Assembly: GCF_001043025.1 (NCBI RefSeq)
Contig: NZ_JYLD01000007.1
Coordinates: forward strand, 248,001 to 312,000
Reading direction: 5' to 3'
Length of the DNA: 64,000 nucleotides
Source of the DNA: Pseudomonas helleri
GTDB lineage: Bacteria; Pseudomonadota; Gammaproteobacteria; Pseudomonadales; Pseudomonadaceae
In this document: piece by piece, positions 55,285 through 63,925 of the stretch
Layout: each line of letters opens with the position of its first letter
How positions within the stretch are numbered: the first letter of the stretch is position 1
Made by a program: the position numbers and the translations under genes
The notes under the pieces: generated by a model
The model's database searches: none
Told to the model about the DNA's origin: nothing
What the model saw: only the letters and a program-made list of their open reading frames with translations

Positions 55285-55500
55285 TTAGCCGACGGCGTTG
55301 ATTTCGTTGAGTCTGTGGATGCCCGCAGTGCCAGTCATACCGTCCCAGTTGTCGCCGCGTCCTTCGCGCCAGCCGTTAATCCAGGCTTGACGTACCGACG
55401 GTAGAGTAAATGGGCAAAGCTCACGGGATTTACCATGTACGCCATTTTGATATCCGCGCAAAAATGCTCTTTCCAACGGATCACGCTTAAGTCTTCTCAT
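55285..55500 (-). CDS. rmf: Ribosome modulation factor
   Basis: This 71-residue basic protein pairs 70S ribosomes into inactive 100S dimers in stationary phase. The N-terminus MRRLKRDPLERAFLRGYQNG and the middle KSRELCPFTLPSVRQAWINGWREGRGDNWDG are the family signature. The ~130 nt upstream on the minus strand form a series of stable hairpins that match the rmf RNA motif described for Pseudomonas (55501-55633). AGGGA lies 8-12 nt upstream of the start. Confidence 0.96.
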   Translation of the reverse strand: MRRLKRDPLERAFLRGYQNGVHGKSRELCPFTLPSVRQAWINGWREGRGDNWDGMTGTAGIHRLNEINAVG

Positions 55501-55633
55501 AGGGTGTTTCCCTCACTTGTTGACTGTTTTATTTAGCGTCGACCTTCCAAAGGTCGGGGCAGATTGATCTGCCGTCGGGGGTGCTCGCTGCCGGCGTGGC
55601 GAGCCTTTCTGTTGTTGCCTGTGCGGCGACAAC
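55501..55633 (-). ncRNA. Structured 5' leader of rmf (rmf RNA motif)
   Basis: On the minus strand, four consecutive hairpins occupy the leader: 55611-55633 (GTTGTCGCC / GGCAACAAC, one wobble), 55583-55604 (GCTCGC / GCGAGC), 55558-55573 (GGCAGA / TCTGCC, TCAA loop) and 55540-55556 (CGACCTT / AAGGTCG). A motif named rmf RNA is known from Pseudomonas rmf leaders. Whether this exact structure matches the published model was not checked. Confidence 0.7.
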
Positions 55634-56043
55634 CTGAGTCCAGTTCTAACCAATGCACTCGGGTGAGGGAATGATCGTTTTGTCATAAGCACGTAACGAA
55701 AATGGTGTTACAGCCATAAGACAGGCTGTTTTTGCTCGTCCGGCTCCGGCAAAAGCCTGACAGGACGAGCGCTTGCAAAGATGATGAGTTTCATTCTCCG
55801 TTGCTAATAGCTGCCTGATCCACTCGGGCACTATTCGACGAAGGGTCTGAATATGACCAATTGTTTCTTAATGAATGACCTGCCTCAGCGTCTAGACTCA
55901 CTCTGCCTCAGGGTGGGTGTTGTTGCTGAAGTGGAACGGCACAGTTTCGTGCCACGCGAGCGCTCTTCAAGAAAAGCGCTTGATTGAAAACGGAGCAGGC
56001 GATGCGTTGCCTGCCCACAGAAAGCTAAAAGCTCAGGAATCCC
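55634..56043. other. Intergenic region between rmf leader and rlmL
   Basis: About 400 nt that must hold the divergent rmf and rlmL promoters. No conserved operator or gene is seen; predicted frames here show no family resemblance. Confidence 0.45.
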
Positions 56044-58299
56044 ATGTCGGATCGTAACGAACTCTTCCTTACCTGCCCTAAAGGCCTTGAAGGTCTGCTC
56101 CTCGAGGAGGCTATTGGCCTTGGTCTTGAGGAAGCTCGCGAGCACACCTCGGCCATTCGTGGCTTGGCAGATATGGAAACTGCCTATCGCCTGTGTCTGT
56201 GGTCGCGCCTTGCCAACCGCGTGTTGCTGGTCCTCAAGCGCTTCCCGATGAAGAACGCCGAAGACCTGTATAACGGCGTGCTTGACGTTGACTGGCATGA
56301 TCACATGGTCCCGGACGGCACCCTGGCCGTTGAATTCAGCGGGCATGGCTCGGGCATCGATAACACTCACTTTGGTGCTTTGAAGGTCAAGGACGCCATC
56401 GTCGACAAGCTGCGTACGCCGTCTGGTGAGCGCCCGTCGATTGACAAGTTCAGCCCGGACTTGCGTATCCACCTGCGCCTGGATCGCGGTGAAGCGATTC
56501 TGTCCCTGGACCTGTCGGGCAGCAGCCTGCACCAGCGTGGCTACCGTCTGCAGCAAGGTGCTGCGCCCCTGAAAGAAAACCTCGCCGCCGCCGTGCTGAT
56601 CCGTGCCGGCTGGCCGCGCATGGCCGCTGAGGGCGCCGCACTGGCTGACCCGATGTGCGGTGTGGGTACGTTTCTGGTCGAGGGCGCAATGATCGCCGCC
56701 GACATTGCGCCGAACCTCAATCGCATTCATTGGGGCTTTGATGCCTGGTTGGGTCACGTACCGGCCATATGGAAAAAACTCCATGAAGAAGCCACTGAGC
56801 GCGCAGAAATCGGCATGGCCAAGCCACCGCTGTGGATTCGCGGATACGAGGCTGACCCACGGCTGATTCAGCCTGCGCGCAACAACATCGAGCGGGCTGG
56901 CCTGAGCCACTGGATCAAGATTTACCAGGGTGAAGTGGCGACCTTTGAGCCGCGCCCAGATCAAAACCAGAAAGGCCTGGTGATCTGCAACCCGCCGTAC
57001 GGCGAGCGTCTGGGCGATGAAGCAAGCTTGCTTTATCTCTACCAGAACCTCGGTGAGCGTCTGCGTCAGGCGTGTCTGAACTGGGAAGCGGCGGTGTTCA
57101 CCGGCGCCCCGGATCTGGGCAAGCGCATGGGCATTCGCAGCCACAAGCAGTATTCGTTCTGGAACGGCGCTTTGCCGTGCAAGTTGCTGTTGATCAAGGT
57201 CACCCCGGATCAGTTCGTGACGGGTGAGCGTCGCACCCCTGAGCAACGTCAGGCCGAGCGTGAACAGGCTGAGTCTGTGGTCGAAGCGCCTGTGCAGCAG
57301 CAGTTCAACAAGAACGGCAACCCGATCAAGCCTGCACCGGTGGTGATCGAGCAACCGCGCTTGAGCGAAGGCGGGCAGATGTTTGCCAACCGTCTGCAAA
57401 AGAACCTCAAGGCACTGGGTAAATGGGTCAAACGCGAGGGGATTGATTGTTACCGCGTTTACGACGCCGACATGCCTGAGTACTCGATGGCGATCGACCT
57501 GTATCACGACTGGGTCCATGTCCAGGAATACGCAGCGCCTAAATCGGTTGACCCGGAAAAAGCCTCAGCCCGTATGTTCGATGCCCTGGCGGCGATTCCA
57601 CAGGCGCTGAACATCGACAAGAGCCGGGTGATCGTCAAACGCCGTGAGCGTCAGAGCGGCACCAAGCAGTACGAGCGTCAAAGCGCGCAGGGCAAGTTCA
57701 CCGAAGTGATGGAAGGTGGCGTAAAGCTGCTGGTGAACCTCACCGATTATCTGGACACCGGGCTGTTCCTTGATCACCGTCCAATCCGCATGCGCATCCA
57801 GAAAGAGGCGGCCGGCAAACGCTTCCTCAACCTGTACTGCTACACCGCAACGGCGAGTGTGCACGCTGCCAAAGGCGGTGCGCGCAGCACCACCAGCGTT
57901 GACTTGTCCAAGACGTATCTGGACTGGGCGCGGCGTAACCTGTCGCTGAACGGTTTCTCGGACAAAAACCGCCTGGAGCAGGGCGATGTGATGGCCTGGC
58001 TGGATGCCTGTCGTGAAGAGTACGACTTGATCTTCATTGATCCGCCGACCTTCTCCAACTCCAAGCGCATGGAAGGCATATTCGACGTTCAGCGTGACCA
58101 CGTGCAGTTGCTCGATCTGGCCATGGCGCGTCTGGCGCCGGGCGGCGTGCTGTACTTCTCGAACAACTTCCGCAAGTTCGTTCTGGATGAGCATCTGGCC
58201 GCGCGTTATGCCGTTGAAGAAATTACCGCGAGCACCATCGATCCGGACTTTGCCCGTAACAGCAAAATCCACCGGGCCTGGAAAATCACGGCCCGTTGA
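56044..58299 (+). CDS. rlmL: Bifunctional 23S rRNA methyltransferase RlmKL
   Basis: This 751-residue fusion methylates G2445 (N2) through its N-terminal half and G2069 (N7) through its C-terminal half. A THUMP domain covers about residues 45-160. The first methyltransferase has DPMCGVGTFLVEGAMIAAD and the catalytic VICNPPYGERLGDE (NPPY). The second half has GLFLDHRPIRMRIQKEAAG, NLYCYTATASVHAAKGGA and the catalytic FIDPPTFSNSKRM. Length equals that of other gammaproteobacterial fusions. It is convergent with dacB across a shared terminator. Confidence 0.97.
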   Translation: MSDRNELFLTCPKGLEGLLLEEAIGLGLEEAREHTSAIRGLADMETAYRLCLWSRLANRVLLVLKRFPMKNAEDLYNGVLDVDWHDHMVPDGTLAVEFSGHGSGIDNTHFGALKVKDAIVDKLRTPSGERPSIDKFSPDLRIHLRLDRGEAILSLDLSGSSLHQRGYRLQQGAAPLKENLAAAVLIRAGWPRMAAEGAALADPMCGVGTFLVEGAMIAADIAPNLNRIHWGFDAWLGHVPAIWKKLHEEATERAEIGMAKPPLWIRGYEADPRLIQPARNNIERAGLSHWIKIYQGEVATFEPRPDQNQKGLVICNPPYGERLGDEASLLYLYQNLGERLRQACLNWEAAVFTGAPDLGKRMGIRSHKQYSFWNGALPCKLLLIKVTPDQFVTGERRTPEQRQAEREQAESVVEAPVQQQFNKNGNPIKPAPVVIEQPRLSEGGQMFANRLQKNLKALGKWVKREGIDCYRVYDADMPEYSMAIDLYHDWVHVQEYAAPKSVDPEKASARMFDALAAIPQALNIDKSRVIVKRRERQSGTKQYERQSAQGKFTEVMEGGVKLLVNLTDYLDTGLFLDHRPIRMRIQKEAAGKRFLNLYCYTATASVHAAKGGARSTTSVDLSKTYLDWARRNLSLNGFSDKNRLEQGDVMAWLDACREEYDLIFIDPPTFSNSKRMEGIFDVQRDHVQLLDLAMARLAPGGVLYFSNNFRKFVLDEHLAARYAVEEITASTIDPDFARNSKIHRAWKITAR

Positions 58300-58325
58300 T
58301 GCTGCCCCGGCGGTAATCAGCCCAT

Positions 58326-58364
58326 AAAAAACGCCCCCTTTCTTGCGATCGGGGGCGTTTTTTA
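58326..58364. terminator. Bidirectional terminator between rlmL and dacB
   Basis: AAAAAACGCCCCC and GGGGGCGTTTTTTT form a long stem with T-runs on both strands. Confidence 0.9.
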
Positions 58365-58378
58365 TTGCCTGCCTGACG

Positions 58379-59845
58379 TTATGGCGCGATAGACACCGCG
58401 CGGTTAGCCACGGCTGGCTGGCGATACAGGTCTAGCAATACCTGATCGAGAATCGAAGACGCACCCCACGGACGCGGGTCGTTCAGGATGGCGACCACGG
58501 CCCAGGTGTCGCCGTTGCTGTCGCGGCTAAAGCCGGAAATGGCGCGCACGGTATTCAGGGTGCCTGTCTTGATGTGTGCCTGACCGTTCATCGCTGTGGT
58601 TTTCAGGCGCTTGCGCATAGTGCCGTCTTTACCTGCGATCGGCAGGGAGCTGATGAACTCGGCAGCGTAGGGGCTTTTCCAGGCGGCTTGAAGCATTTGC
58701 GCCATTTCACGTGCGCTCACACGCTCGGCACGCGACAGGCCGGAGCCGTTCTCCATGACCAGATGCGGCGCTGTGATGCCTTTTTTGGCCAGCCATTGGC
58801 GTATCACGCGCTGCGCAGCTTTGGCGTCATCGCCGTCGGCATCGGTACGGAACTGAGCGCCGAGGCTGAGGAACAACTGCTGGGCCATGGTGTTGTTGCT
58901 GTATTTATTGATGTCGCGAATGATCTCGGCCAGGTCTGGCGAGTAGGCGCGAGCCAGCAGTTTTGCACCTTTAGGGACGCTGGCCTGACGGTCCTGGCCC
59001 TGAATACTGCCGCCCAGCTCCTTCCATATGGCGCGCACGGCGCCGGCGGTGTAGGTCGCGTGATCAAGCAAGGACAGATACGTCTGAGAGTTGCAGCCGT
59101 CTGCCAGTTGACCGCTGACGGTGACAATCACCGAGCCGTCGGCTTGGGTGACGGGGTTGTAGCGGACATCGCCGGTGCATTGCTTGGCGTTGATGGCCTT
59201 GACCTGATTGTCGATGCGGATGCTCGCAATAGGCGGCTCTACCGAGACCAGCACCTTGCCCGAATCGTTACGCGCTACAAAGCGCAAGGCTTTGAGGTTG
59301 ACCATCAGAGCGTCGGGTTTGACCAGGAACGGCTTGTTTTCGTCATTGCCGTCATCGTTGAACGCCGGCAATTGCGGTTGTTCGAAGAAATTGCGATCCA
59401 GTACCAGGTCGCCGGTGATTTGCTGTACGCCGTTGGCCCGCAGGTCGCGCATCAACAGCCAGAGCTTCTCCATATTGAGCTTGGGGTCGCCGCCGCCCTT
59501 GAGGTACAGGTTGCCCTGCAAAATACCGTTGTTCAGGGTGCCGTCGGTGTAGAACTCGGTTTTCCACTGGTGGGTCGGGCCGAGCATTTCCAGGGCTGCA
59601 TAGGTGGTCACCAGTTTCATGGTGGACGCCGGGTTCATCGATACATCGGCGTTGAAGACGGTCGGAACACCCGGGCCGGTCAGTGGCAGCAATACCAAGG
59701 ACAGTGCGTCGTCTTGCAACTTGTTGGTCTTGAGCGCTTGCTGGACTTTCGGAGTCAGGGTGGCGTTGACAGGGGCGGCATTGGCGCCGAAGGCGAGCGG
59801 CAAAAACAGGCTGGCCAGAAACAATGGTCGTAAAGATTTAATCAT
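58379..59845 (-). CDS. dacB: D-alanyl-D-alanine carboxypeptidase/endopeptidase (PBP4)
   Basis: This 488-residue class C penicillin-binding protein trims peptidoglycan pentapeptides and cuts cross-links in the periplasm. The signal peptide ends at about residue 24 (GANAAP). The catalytic SXXK is STMK (Ser74), the SXN motif is SNN (YSNNTMAQQLFLSLG), and KTG occurs in HIKTGTLNTVRAISG. The insertion between the first two motifs is typical of PBP4. The ATG at 59845 is preferred to a TTG at 59848. Confidence 0.95.
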   Translation of the reverse strand: MIKSLRPLFLASLFLPLAFGANAAPVNATLTPKVQQALKTNKLQDDALSLVLLPLTGPGVPTVFNADVSMNPASTMKLVTTYAALEMLGPTHQWKTEFYTDGTLNNGILQGNLYLKGGGDPKLNMEKLWLLMRDLRANGVQQITGDLVLDRNFFEQPQLPAFNDDGNDENKPFLVKPDALMVNLKALRFVARNDSGKVLVSVEPPIASIRIDNQVKAINAKQCTGDVRYNPVTQADGSVIVTVSGQLADGCNSQTYLSLLDHATYTAGAVRAIWKELGGSIQGQDRQASVPKGAKLLARAYSPDLAEIIRDINKYSNNTMAQQLFLSLGAQFRTDADGDDAKAAQRVIRQWLAKKGITAPHLVMENGSGLSRAERVSAREMAQMLQAAWKSPYAAEFISSLPIAGKDGTMRKRLKTTAMNGQAHIKTGTLNTVRAISGFSRDSNGDTWAVVAILNDPRPWGASSILDQVLLDLYRQPAVANRAVSIAP

Positions 59846-60077
59846 CAAAAGTAAAACCCTGCAGGCGAGGGGGAAAATAAGAGGGCATGAACAAAAAGTC
59901 CCTCGATGGTCATAAAAGTGTTGGCATTATGCCCCAAGGTTATCGGGCTTGTGCATCAGCGTAGGCCAGGGATTGACTTATTTAATGCATAAAACGATGA
60001 GTCGCTCACATGCAACCGGGCAGCGCCAGCCTGAAGCTGGTAAAGTGCCGCCGGTAATTACTTAAGAGGATTGTTCA

Positions 60078-60422
60078 ATGGCTACTAATCGTTCCCAGCG
60101 TCTGCGCAAAAAACTGTGCGTTGATGAATTTCAGGAGCTGGGTTTTGAGCTGAACCTGGATTTCAAAGAAGACCTGTCGGATGAGGCTGTCGACGCATTC
60201 CTTGACGCTTTCTTGAAAGAAGCCATGGAAGCTAACGGCCTGGGCTATGTTGGCGGCGACGACTACGGTCTGGTTTGCCTGCAGAAGCGCGGTTCGGTCA
60301 GCGAAGAGCAACGTGCTGCTGTTGAAGCCTGGTTGAAAGCTCGTCCAGAGCTGACCAGCGTTGAAGTGAGCCCGCTGCTGGACGTGTGGTACCCGGAAAA
60401 GCCAATCAATCCGGTAGCCTGA
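60078..60422 (+). CDS. yggL: YggL-family 50S ribosome-binding protein
   Basis: This 114-residue acidic protein of the YggL/DUF469 family has been found associated with the large ribosomal subunit. It has the family segments NRSQRLRKKLCVDEFQELGF, DEAVDAFLDAFLKEAMEANG and EQRAAVEAWLKARPELTSVE. Biased codon use suggests good expression. AAGAGGAT upstream is a clear ribosome site. A terminator follows at 60433. Confidence 0.92.
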   Translation: MATNRSQRLRKKLCVDEFQELGFELNLDFKEDLSDEAVDAFLDAFLKEAMEANGLGYVGGDDYGLVCLQKRGSVSEEQRAAVEAWLKARPELTSVEVSPLLDVWYPEKPINPVA

Positions 60423-60432
60423 CGTCAAACAT

Positions 60433-60457
60433 AAAGGCAGCCTGCGTGGCTGCCTTT
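60433..60457 (+). terminator. Terminator after yggL
   Basis: AAAGGCAGCC TGCGT GGCTGCCTTT stem with a short T-run ending in TGTG; moderate strength. Confidence 0.7.
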
Positions 60458-60586
60458 GTGTGTTTCATGCCTTTGCCCGTCCTGGGTGCTTGCTGTTTCA
60501 AAAATCCCTGTGCTGACACTGTATGCCTATCTCTTCGGACGTAGCCTCGCAAGGCTCGACAACGACTACGGGCATGGCACAGATTT

Positions 60587-61357
60587 TTAGTCGTAAATGG
60601 CTTTCTTCTTCCAGTCGCCCTCAGCCTCATCGGTTTTAAGCCCTTCAGTCAGCGCGTTGACCTCATCGCTGCTGGGCTCCAGCGTGCTTTGCAGCAGGGC
60701 ATTGGCACGCACCAATTGTGCTTCAAAGGCTTTGAGTGACTGGCCATACGGGGCAGGGTCGGCCTGTTTGCGCAAATACTGCACGCCGCGCTCATAGGCC
60801 AGGCGCGCCTGACCCGGCTGGTTTTGCTGGAACGCCAATTGGCCAAGGTTATTGAAGAACTCAATATGCAGCACCACCAGCAGGTGACGGATCTCTTTGA
60901 GCCAGTGCTTGGCTTCATTGGCGGGCAGTACACGGTCTTTGGCGGCGCGGGTGATCTGGCCATGCAGCGTTTCCAGCAGAAAGCGCACATCTTTGGCCTT
61001 GGCTTCGGTCATGATCGGGTTGGGCGGATTGTTGACCGGGATCGACTCACCTTGCGCAACCAGTGCTTCAAGCTCGGCAACCCGTGCTTTTAAGCTGGCG
61101 TCGGATTTTTGCAGCAGCAACAGACGTTGGGTGGCATTGAGTTCAAGGCGGGTCAGCAACAACTTGAGTGCCGACGTCATCAGTTGCCCGGGAAAGGTCT
61201 CGTTGACTTCACTGCAACGGCGAATACGGTCATTAAGTTCGGTTTTGAGCCGGGCTTTTTCCACCTTGTTGTGTTCCACCATGTGGTTGATGTAGCCGAT
61301 GGCGATCAAAAGCACGATCCCGGCAACGACGAGCAGGGTGATGATGGAAGGCGTCAA
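60587..61357 (-). CDS. Membrane-anchored conserved hypothetical protein, 256 residues
   Basis: One N-terminal membrane helix (about residues 4-22, SIITLLVVAGIVLLIAIGY) precedes a long helical cytoplasmic part with coiled-coil-like stretches (about 30-115) and a TPR-like pair (about 165-200, FFNNLGQLAFQQNQPGQARL). It resembles proteins labelled DNA repair ATPase in Pseudomonas, though no ATPase motif is visible. The TTG at 61357 is used because AGAGG lies 9 nt upstream and the helix starts there; an ATG 25 residues in would remove the helix. Function is unknown. Confidence 0.7.
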   Translation of the reverse strand: MTPSIITLLVVAGIVLLIAIGYINHMVEHNKVEKARLKTELNDRIRRCSEVNETFPGQLMTSALKLLLTRLELNATQRLLLLQKSDASLKARVAELEALVAQGESIPVNNPPNPIMTEAKAKDVRFLLETLHGQITRAAKDRVLPANEAKHWLKEIRHLLVVLHIEFFNNLGQLAFQQNQPGQARLAYERGVQYLRKQADPAPYGQSLKAFEAQLVRANALLQSTLEPSSDEVNALTEGLKTDEAEGDWKKKAIYD

Positions 61358-61730
61358 CGTTAAAACCTCTTCGGGTGGTCTGCCTGCAATAGAGTGTGCC
61401 AGACAATGTTGCTAATAGGCTTGATCTTAAACAGGTGCGTTAGTTCATTGGGGTCAGGCGGTTGGCTATCTATAGAGAGGTCCATATTCGATAGGTGCAT
61501 TTGGCCATCACTCAAGCCTGATCATCATAGCGCCTTGTAGGAGGCCGGAATATAGGCCCTAGGAGTCATACGTCACACTATGTAGGAAAAGGCCTAGAAG
61601 GGCGGGAAGTCATTGATTTCAATAAATTTTCATATTGGGGTTGACGACTTCCAAAACCATCCCTAGAATGCGCGCCAATTGCAGCGTAAAGCGAACAGCG
61701 AAACGCATGTAACCAGTGAAGTTGTAGTGT
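61358..61730. other. Intergenic region before the tRNA array
   Basis: About 370 nt with no gene seen. It contains the promoter of the minus-strand gene at its left end and the stable-RNA promoter at 61641-61669 at its right end. Confidence 0.5.
61641..61669 (+). promoter_or_regulatory. Sigma-70 promoter of the tRNA-Glu/Gly array
   Basis: TTGACG (61641-61646), 17-bp spacer, TAGAAT (61664-61669), then GCGCGCC discriminator: near-consensus and of the stable-RNA class. Confidence 0.88.
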
Positions 61731-61806
61731 GTCCCCTTCGTCTAGTGGCCTAGGACACCGCCCTTTCACGGCGGTAACAGGGGTTCGAGTCCCCTAGGGG
61801 ACGCCA
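61731..61806 (+). tRNA. tRNA-Glu (anticodon TTC), copy 1
   Basis: 76 nt with CCA. Acceptor GTCCCCT pairs with AGGGGAC; anticodon loop CTTTCAC gives TTC. First in the array. Confidence 0.97.
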
Positions 61807-61808
61807 AT

Positions 61809-61884
<76 letters not shown>

Positions 61885-61987
61885 TTTTTAAGCAGCTTCG
61901 CTCTCGGGCGGGGTTGAGTGAAAGCCAAAGCGCACACTTAGGTGAGCGTAGTTGGCACTGAAATGTACAGTGTACGTTTCGGGCAAC

Positions 61988-62063
61988 GTCCCCTTCGTCT
62001 AGTGGCCTAGGACACCGCCCTTTCACGGCGGTAACAGGGGTTCGAGTCCCCTAGGGGACGCCA
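61988..62063 (+). tRNA. tRNA-Glu (anticodon TTC), copy 2
   Basis: Identical to copy 1; part of a 260-nt unit that is repeated. Confidence 0.97.
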
Positions 62064-62068
62064 TTATT

Positions 62069-62144
<76 letters not shown>

Positions 62145-62247
62145 TTTTTAAGCAGCTTCGCTCTCGGGCGGGGTTGAGTGAAAGCCAAAGCGCACACTTA
62201 GGTGAGCGTAGTTGGCACTGAAATGTACAGTGTACGTTTCGGGCAAC

Positions 62248-62323
62248 GTCCCCTTCGTCTAGTGGCCTAGGACACCGCCCTTTCACGGCGGTAACAGGGG
62301 TTCGAGTCCCCTAGGGGACGCCA
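62248..62323 (+). tRNA. tRNA-Glu (anticodon TTC), copy 3
   Basis: Identical to copies 1 and 2; its spacer to the preceding Gly gene is identical to the previous spacer. Confidence 0.97.
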
Positions 62324-62328
62324 TTATT

Positions 62329-62404
<76 letters not shown>

Positions 62405-62446
62405 TATTCTTGTTTTAAAGAGTGCTCAGCCACTGTTTAAAGCATT

Positions 62447-62477
62447 AAAAAAAGAGGCCTCTTAGGCCTCTTTTTTT
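62447..62477 (+). terminator. Terminator after the tRNA-Glu/Gly array
   Basis: AAAAAAAGAGGCCT CTT AGGCCTCTTTTTTT stem, strong and symmetric, so it may also stop minus-strand transcription from 63407. Confidence 0.9.
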
Positions 62478-62521
62478 ATGTCTGTAGTTTTTACTCCGTA
62501 CCCAAACAGGCATCCGCCCAA

Positions 62522-62750
62522 TCAGTGCACCTCCCCCAGTGTACGCTTGATCAGTTGCGCCGCCGGATCGGTCTCAAAGCGCGCTTCGAGCACCCGTATA
62601 TCGAGGTTATTGGGCAGGCTGATGCGATGGGTCAGCACCAGGGTCATGGCCTCGGTATCGATGCGCAGGGTGGCGTCTGGCGTATGGTTTTGCGCGACGA
62701 ATGCCTGGACACCCTCCAGATGTGGGCCGCTTTTGAACTCATGGCTATTT
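62522..62750 (-). pseudogene. C-terminal fragment, DUF2169-like (T6SS adaptor family)
   Basis: A minus-strand frame without a start codon reads HEFKSGPHLEGVQAFV, then LRIDTEAMTLVLTHRISLP and DIRVLEARFETDPAAQLIKR before a TGA at 62522-62524. It looks like the last ~75 residues of a DUF2169-type protein, a family linked to type VI secretion effectors. The frame is closed by a stop just inside the end of the immunity gene, so the rest has been lost or never moved here. The family call is by eye. Confidence 0.4.
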
Positions 62751-63407
62751 CATAAACTTGTCAAAATCGATGTTGGAGAAAGGAAGAGTCGGACTGTCGA
62801 ATTGACGCAGAATGTGGAGGTGTGGATCCAGCTTAAGGCGTCGAAGGTTATCCAATGTAGCGCTTCCACCCATGACGAGCGCAGGTTCGAAGCCGAACAT
62901 TTCATCGGGCTCAAGTGGGCCGTACTTCTTTATAGCGCGTTCAAACAGCAGTTTTCCGTTGGCGTCAGGGTAGTCGAAGTCTTCTAGCTTGGCAGAACCA
63001 AACAGAGCCTGAATGGAAGGATCGTGATCTGGTAAGGGTTTGGGGTTGAGCTGGTTTTTCAGAGCGAGGATTTCATTGTGGATACAAGTGATGGTGACGC
63101 TTGCGCCTGTTGTTTCGCCGCACAAGTAGAGGTCGCCAAAGGCATCGCGGGCAATGACGTGGAAGTTATCTATGTTGACAAACGGTGTCCCCTCAAGCCA
63201 TACATCCTTGATGTCTTCATATTCATCGGGATTAACTGTCCATACTCGTCCGTTTGCATACCCTGCCCAGCCTTCTTCCCGCCAGTAAGTCATCAAGATG
63301 GGAGGGAGCTTGCCGGTCCATTGAGCAAGGGTGGCTTCTGAAACAGGCGTGCTGTAAGTGGCTTCGCCAAATTTCTCGATGAAGTATTCGAAATGAGAGT
63401 CTCTCAT
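62745..63407 (-). CDS. GAD-like / Tdi1-like T6SS immunity-type protein
   Basis: This 220-residue cytoplasmic protein has an N-terminal GAD-like domain (about 1-110: FEYFIEKFGEATYSTPVS, LPPILMTYWREEGWAGYANGR, WTVNPDEYEDI) and a C-terminal Tdi1-like domain (about 130-215: DYPDANGKLLFERAIKKYGPL, EMFGFEPALVMGGSAT). Such proteins neutralise type VI secreted toxins. No effector or secretion gene is adjacent; only the fragment downstream hints at a former T6SS cluster. Its composition appears more AT-rich than the core genes, suggesting transfer. AAGGAAAA precedes the start. Confidence 0.8.
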   Translation of the reverse strand: MRDSHFEYFIEKFGEATYSTPVSEATLAQWTGKLPPILMTYWREEGWAGYANGRVWTVNPDEYEDIKDVWLEGTPFVNIDNFHVIARDAFGDLYLCGETTGASVTITCIHNEILALKNQLNPKPLPDHDPSIQALFGSAKLEDFDYPDANGKLLFERAIKKYGPLEPDEMFGFEPALVMGGSATLDNLRRLKLDPHLHILRQFDSPTLPFSNIDFDKFMK

Positions 63408-63925
63408 GTTTATTTTCCTTTTTGGCTGATGACAGATTGTCAGTTCCGTATTCTTTACGTCTGAGCCATCACCGCGGGCGACTGCATTGAGTTATTTCTA
63501 ATAGTACTTTCGTAAATACCGTCATTAACTTGCCCGCTGAAAGGCAACTCTTTCTCTGGCAGATTGCGGCGTGTGGGCGCATTAGCGCGGCTTGTGGGCG
63601 ACCATGCATCGAGCTTGCTATTCCTGACGCCGGAGTTCGTTCAGCTGTTCGAGCGGCAAGTCTATGTGTTAGTACACAGCTGGCACGGCGCATTTTTAAT
63701 GACTTATGCGCGTAATCGTCCCGGGAGGTCATAAATCGGCAACAACCAGTAATCGACCTCGTGGTTAGTACTGGTTACTGTCCTATTACATCACGGAACT
63801 GAGGTCATACGCTTAGTATGCCGGGGTGCCTGCTCTAAGTTGGAGCGCAGCTCTGCTGCTCCAAAAAGAGTTGCGATGGGGTTTCAACAATGGCACAAAG
63901 TTTACTCAGGCTTATAAATAACCTT
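63408..63925. other. Region between the immunity gene and the insertion element
   Basis: About 520 nt with no supported gene. It contains short repeats such as GGAGCGCAGCTCTGCTGCTCC (about 63842-63862) and no ribosome-site-linked frame. It may be the remains of earlier insertions. Confidence 0.5.

Noticed and set aside
55885..57519. 544-codon minus-strand frame opposite rlmL
   Set aside because: Antisense to conserved methyltransferase domains; no start signal or recognisable domain.
58574..59833. 419-codon plus-strand frame opposite dacB
   Set aside because: Antisense to a penicillin-binding protein with all catalytic motifs in place.
62478..62987. 169-codon plus-strand frame after the tRNA terminator
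   Set aside because: Overlaps the immunity gene and fragment, which have family support on the other strand; no ribosome site.
63469..63732. Minus-strand 87-codon frame
   Set aside because: No family resemblance, no ribosome site, and in a region of apparent decay.
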